Source of the DNA: Caldimonas tepidiphila
GTDB taxonomy: Bacteria > Pseudomonadota > Gammaproteobacteria > Burkholderiales > Burkholderiaceae_C
Reading direction: 5' to 3'
DNA: 64,000 bases
NCBI RefSeq assembly: GCF_003569765.1
Contig: NZ_QXMG01000005.1
Coordinates: 1-64,000 of the forward strand
Shown here: positions 63,058-64,000 of the stretch, one piece after another
How the letters are laid out: each line of letters begins with the position of its first letter
Position numbering within the stretch: the first letter of the stretch is position 1
The notes under the pieces: model-generated
Told to the model about the DNA's origin: nothing
What the model saw: only the letters and a program-made list of their open reading frames with translations
The model's database searches: none
Made by a program: the position numbers and the translations under genes

Positions 63058-64000
63058 TCAGCGCCGTGGCGTGTCGTCGAGCCAGGCCTGCTCGGCTTGG
63101 CGCCAGGCGCGCTGCACGTTGAGCGGATGCCGCTCGGCGTAGTGCGGGAGATGCGCGAACTCCGGCAGCGCCAGCGCGTCGGACGCCGCCGACTCCAGCG
63201 CGCCGCGCTCGACCGCCGCCCGCACCTTCGCGTCGAGCGCCTCCCAGTAGGCGAGATGCTCGCGCAGCGCCGCGGCGCCCGCCGGCCCGCCCTGCTCCCC
63301 CACCACGCCGGCCGGCCCGACGAGCGCGAGCAGCGCGCGCGTGCCCTCGCGCAGCGGGGCGAGCTCGGCGTCGCGCAGTTCCGGCACCGCGCCGGCCCAC
63401 AGCAGGCCGTGCGCGATCCACAGGCCGCTCGCGCGATGGCGCAGCACGAGCGTCGGCGAGCGCCCGCCGCGCGGCAGCAGCCGCCAGTCGAAGGGGCCGA
63501 GTCGCCCGGCGCTGCCCCGCAGCAGCCGCTGCGGCAGCCGCACCGCGCGCTCGTCGAGCGCGGCCCCGGCAGGACCGATGCGCTGCGCCAGCGCCTCGAC
63601 GCACGCCGGGCAGTGCCGCCGCATCGCCCTCGCCACCGGCTCGGCCGCCCACAGCCGCGCGCCGGGAAAGGCGGCGTTGCCCAGCACCAGCTCCGGCTGC
63701 GCCCGGGGATTGACCACGTCGCTCACCGGCCGCCCGAGGCGGCGGCGCACCTCGCAGGCGAGCGCCGCGCCGGCCGCCGGCGTGGGGCCGGAGCCGAGCA
63801 GCCAGACGCGCGCGCCCTGCCGCACCACCACCAGGTTCGCGACCCGGCCGCCGTTGCCGGGCGCCGGCTCGCCGCCCTCGCCCGGCACCAGCCAGACCCC
63901 GGGCGCGAGCTCCGCCCAGGGCAGCGCCGGCCCCGTGCAGGCGGGCGTTGACGGGGAAGCGGCGCCCGCCCCGGTCGCCCCGGTCGCCCCGGTCGCCCCG
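63058..64000 (-). CDS. Metallo-beta-lactamase-fold quinoprotein relay protein, metal ligands lost (partial)
   Basis: This partial gene enters from beyond the right edge of the window; at least 313 codons are visible. An N-terminal Ala/Thr-rich linker with (Gly-Ala-Thr) repeats leads to GVWLVPGEGG, the usual start of the MBL fold of the quinoprotein relay zinc metallohydrolase group. The metal-binding loop, normally N-T-H-x-H-P-x-H, reads VVNPRAQPELVLGNAAF. The later AGD and GHG sites read AHG and EQG. Zinc hydrolysis seems impossible. It converges with the sigma-54 activator gene. Confidence 0.75.
   Translation of the reverse strand, partial: GATGATGATGAGAASPSTPACTGPALPWAELAPGVWLVPGEGGEPAPGNGGRVANLVVVRQGARVWLLGSGPTPAAGAALACEVRRRLGRPVSDVVNPRAQPELVLGNAAFPGARLWAAEPVARAMRRHCPACVEALAQRIGPAGAALDERAVRLPQRLLRGSAGRLGPFDWRLLPRGGRSPTLVLRHRASGLWIAHGLLWAGAVPELRDAELAPLREGTRALLALVGPAGVVGEQGGPAGAAALREHLAYWEALDAKVRAAVERGALESAASDALALPEFAHLPHYAERHPLNVQRAWRQAEQAWLDDTPRR
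63972..64000 (-). repeat. Nine-base tandem repeat coding for Gly-Ala-Thr units
   Basis: At the window edge the unit GGTCGCCCC (plus strand) repeats at least three times and encodes Gly-Ala-Thr on the minus strand in the N-terminal linker of the relay-protein gene. Nine-base units keep frame, so copy number could vary without breaking the gene. Confidence 0.7.

Overview
The window is a gene-dense, very high-GC chromosomal segment. Gene order, codon bias and protein families suggest a betaproteobacterium, most likely of the Rhodocyclales (Thauera/Azoarcus/Aromatoleum-like). Pointers are the glyA-nrdR-minor pilin-ribD-ribC-ribBA-ribH-nusB-aminotransferase-ybgC-tolQRA order, a PedF-type cytochrome c and an Aromatoleum-type tungsten aldehyde oxidoreductase operon. 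The lineage is inference; there is no rRNA in the window. I found no tRNA, insertion sequence, prophage, CRISPR array or replication origin.

Layout. 0.4-1.5 kb: a small ribbon-helix-helix-like protein facing an orphan ParA ATPase, then about 0.8 kb with no convincing gene. 2.3-17.3 kb: housekeeping and envelope genes (DUF255 protein, luciferase-like monooxygenase, RluA-type pseudouridine synthase, DUF389 membrane protein, Tim44-like protein, MFS transporter, 2'-5' RNA ligase, DUF502, PagL, AEC transporter, 6-phosphofructokinase, two related lipoproteins, cold-shock protein). 17.4-27.4 kb: hybrid histidine kinase, hexose-6-phosphate mutarotase, thioesterase, Hsp70-like protein, GNAT, DUF924, voltage-gated potassium channel and YdcF. 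27.7-30.4 kb: ubiD and a lytic transglycosylase.

30.4-45.7 kb: a long plus-strand block. A ZTP (pfl) riboswitch precedes glyA. Then come nrdR, six type IV minor pilin genes, the riboflavin genes, nusB, an aminotransferase and ybgC-tolQRA. The Tol block stops after tolA, with no tolB or pal. 45.7-54.7 kb: a fused 5-oxoprolinase, two diguanylate cyclases, and divergently a GspE/PilB-like ATPase with an MshEN-type c-di-GMP-binding signature.

54.4-64 kb: an alcohol/aldehyde oxidation region. A minus-strand operon encodes the four parts of an Aromatoleum-type AOR: polyferredoxin, tungsten subunit, FAD subunit and MoaD-like protein. It is followed upstream by a PQQ-dehydrogenase-associated binding protein and cytochrome c-550 PedF, a divergent sigma-54 activator, and the incomplete gene of a metallo-beta-lactamase-fold relay protein that has lost its metal ligands. 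A sigma-54 promoter lies in front of pedF. Together they suggest regulated oxidation of an alcohol via PQQ enzymes (encoded elsewhere) and of the aldehyde via AOR.

The best leads for follow-up are: the terminator between the AOR tungsten and FAD subunits; EF-hand loops in two minor pilins; the divergent c-di-GMP synthesis/response module; the sigma-54 promoter; the zinc-ligand-less relay protein; and the ParA/RHH pair.
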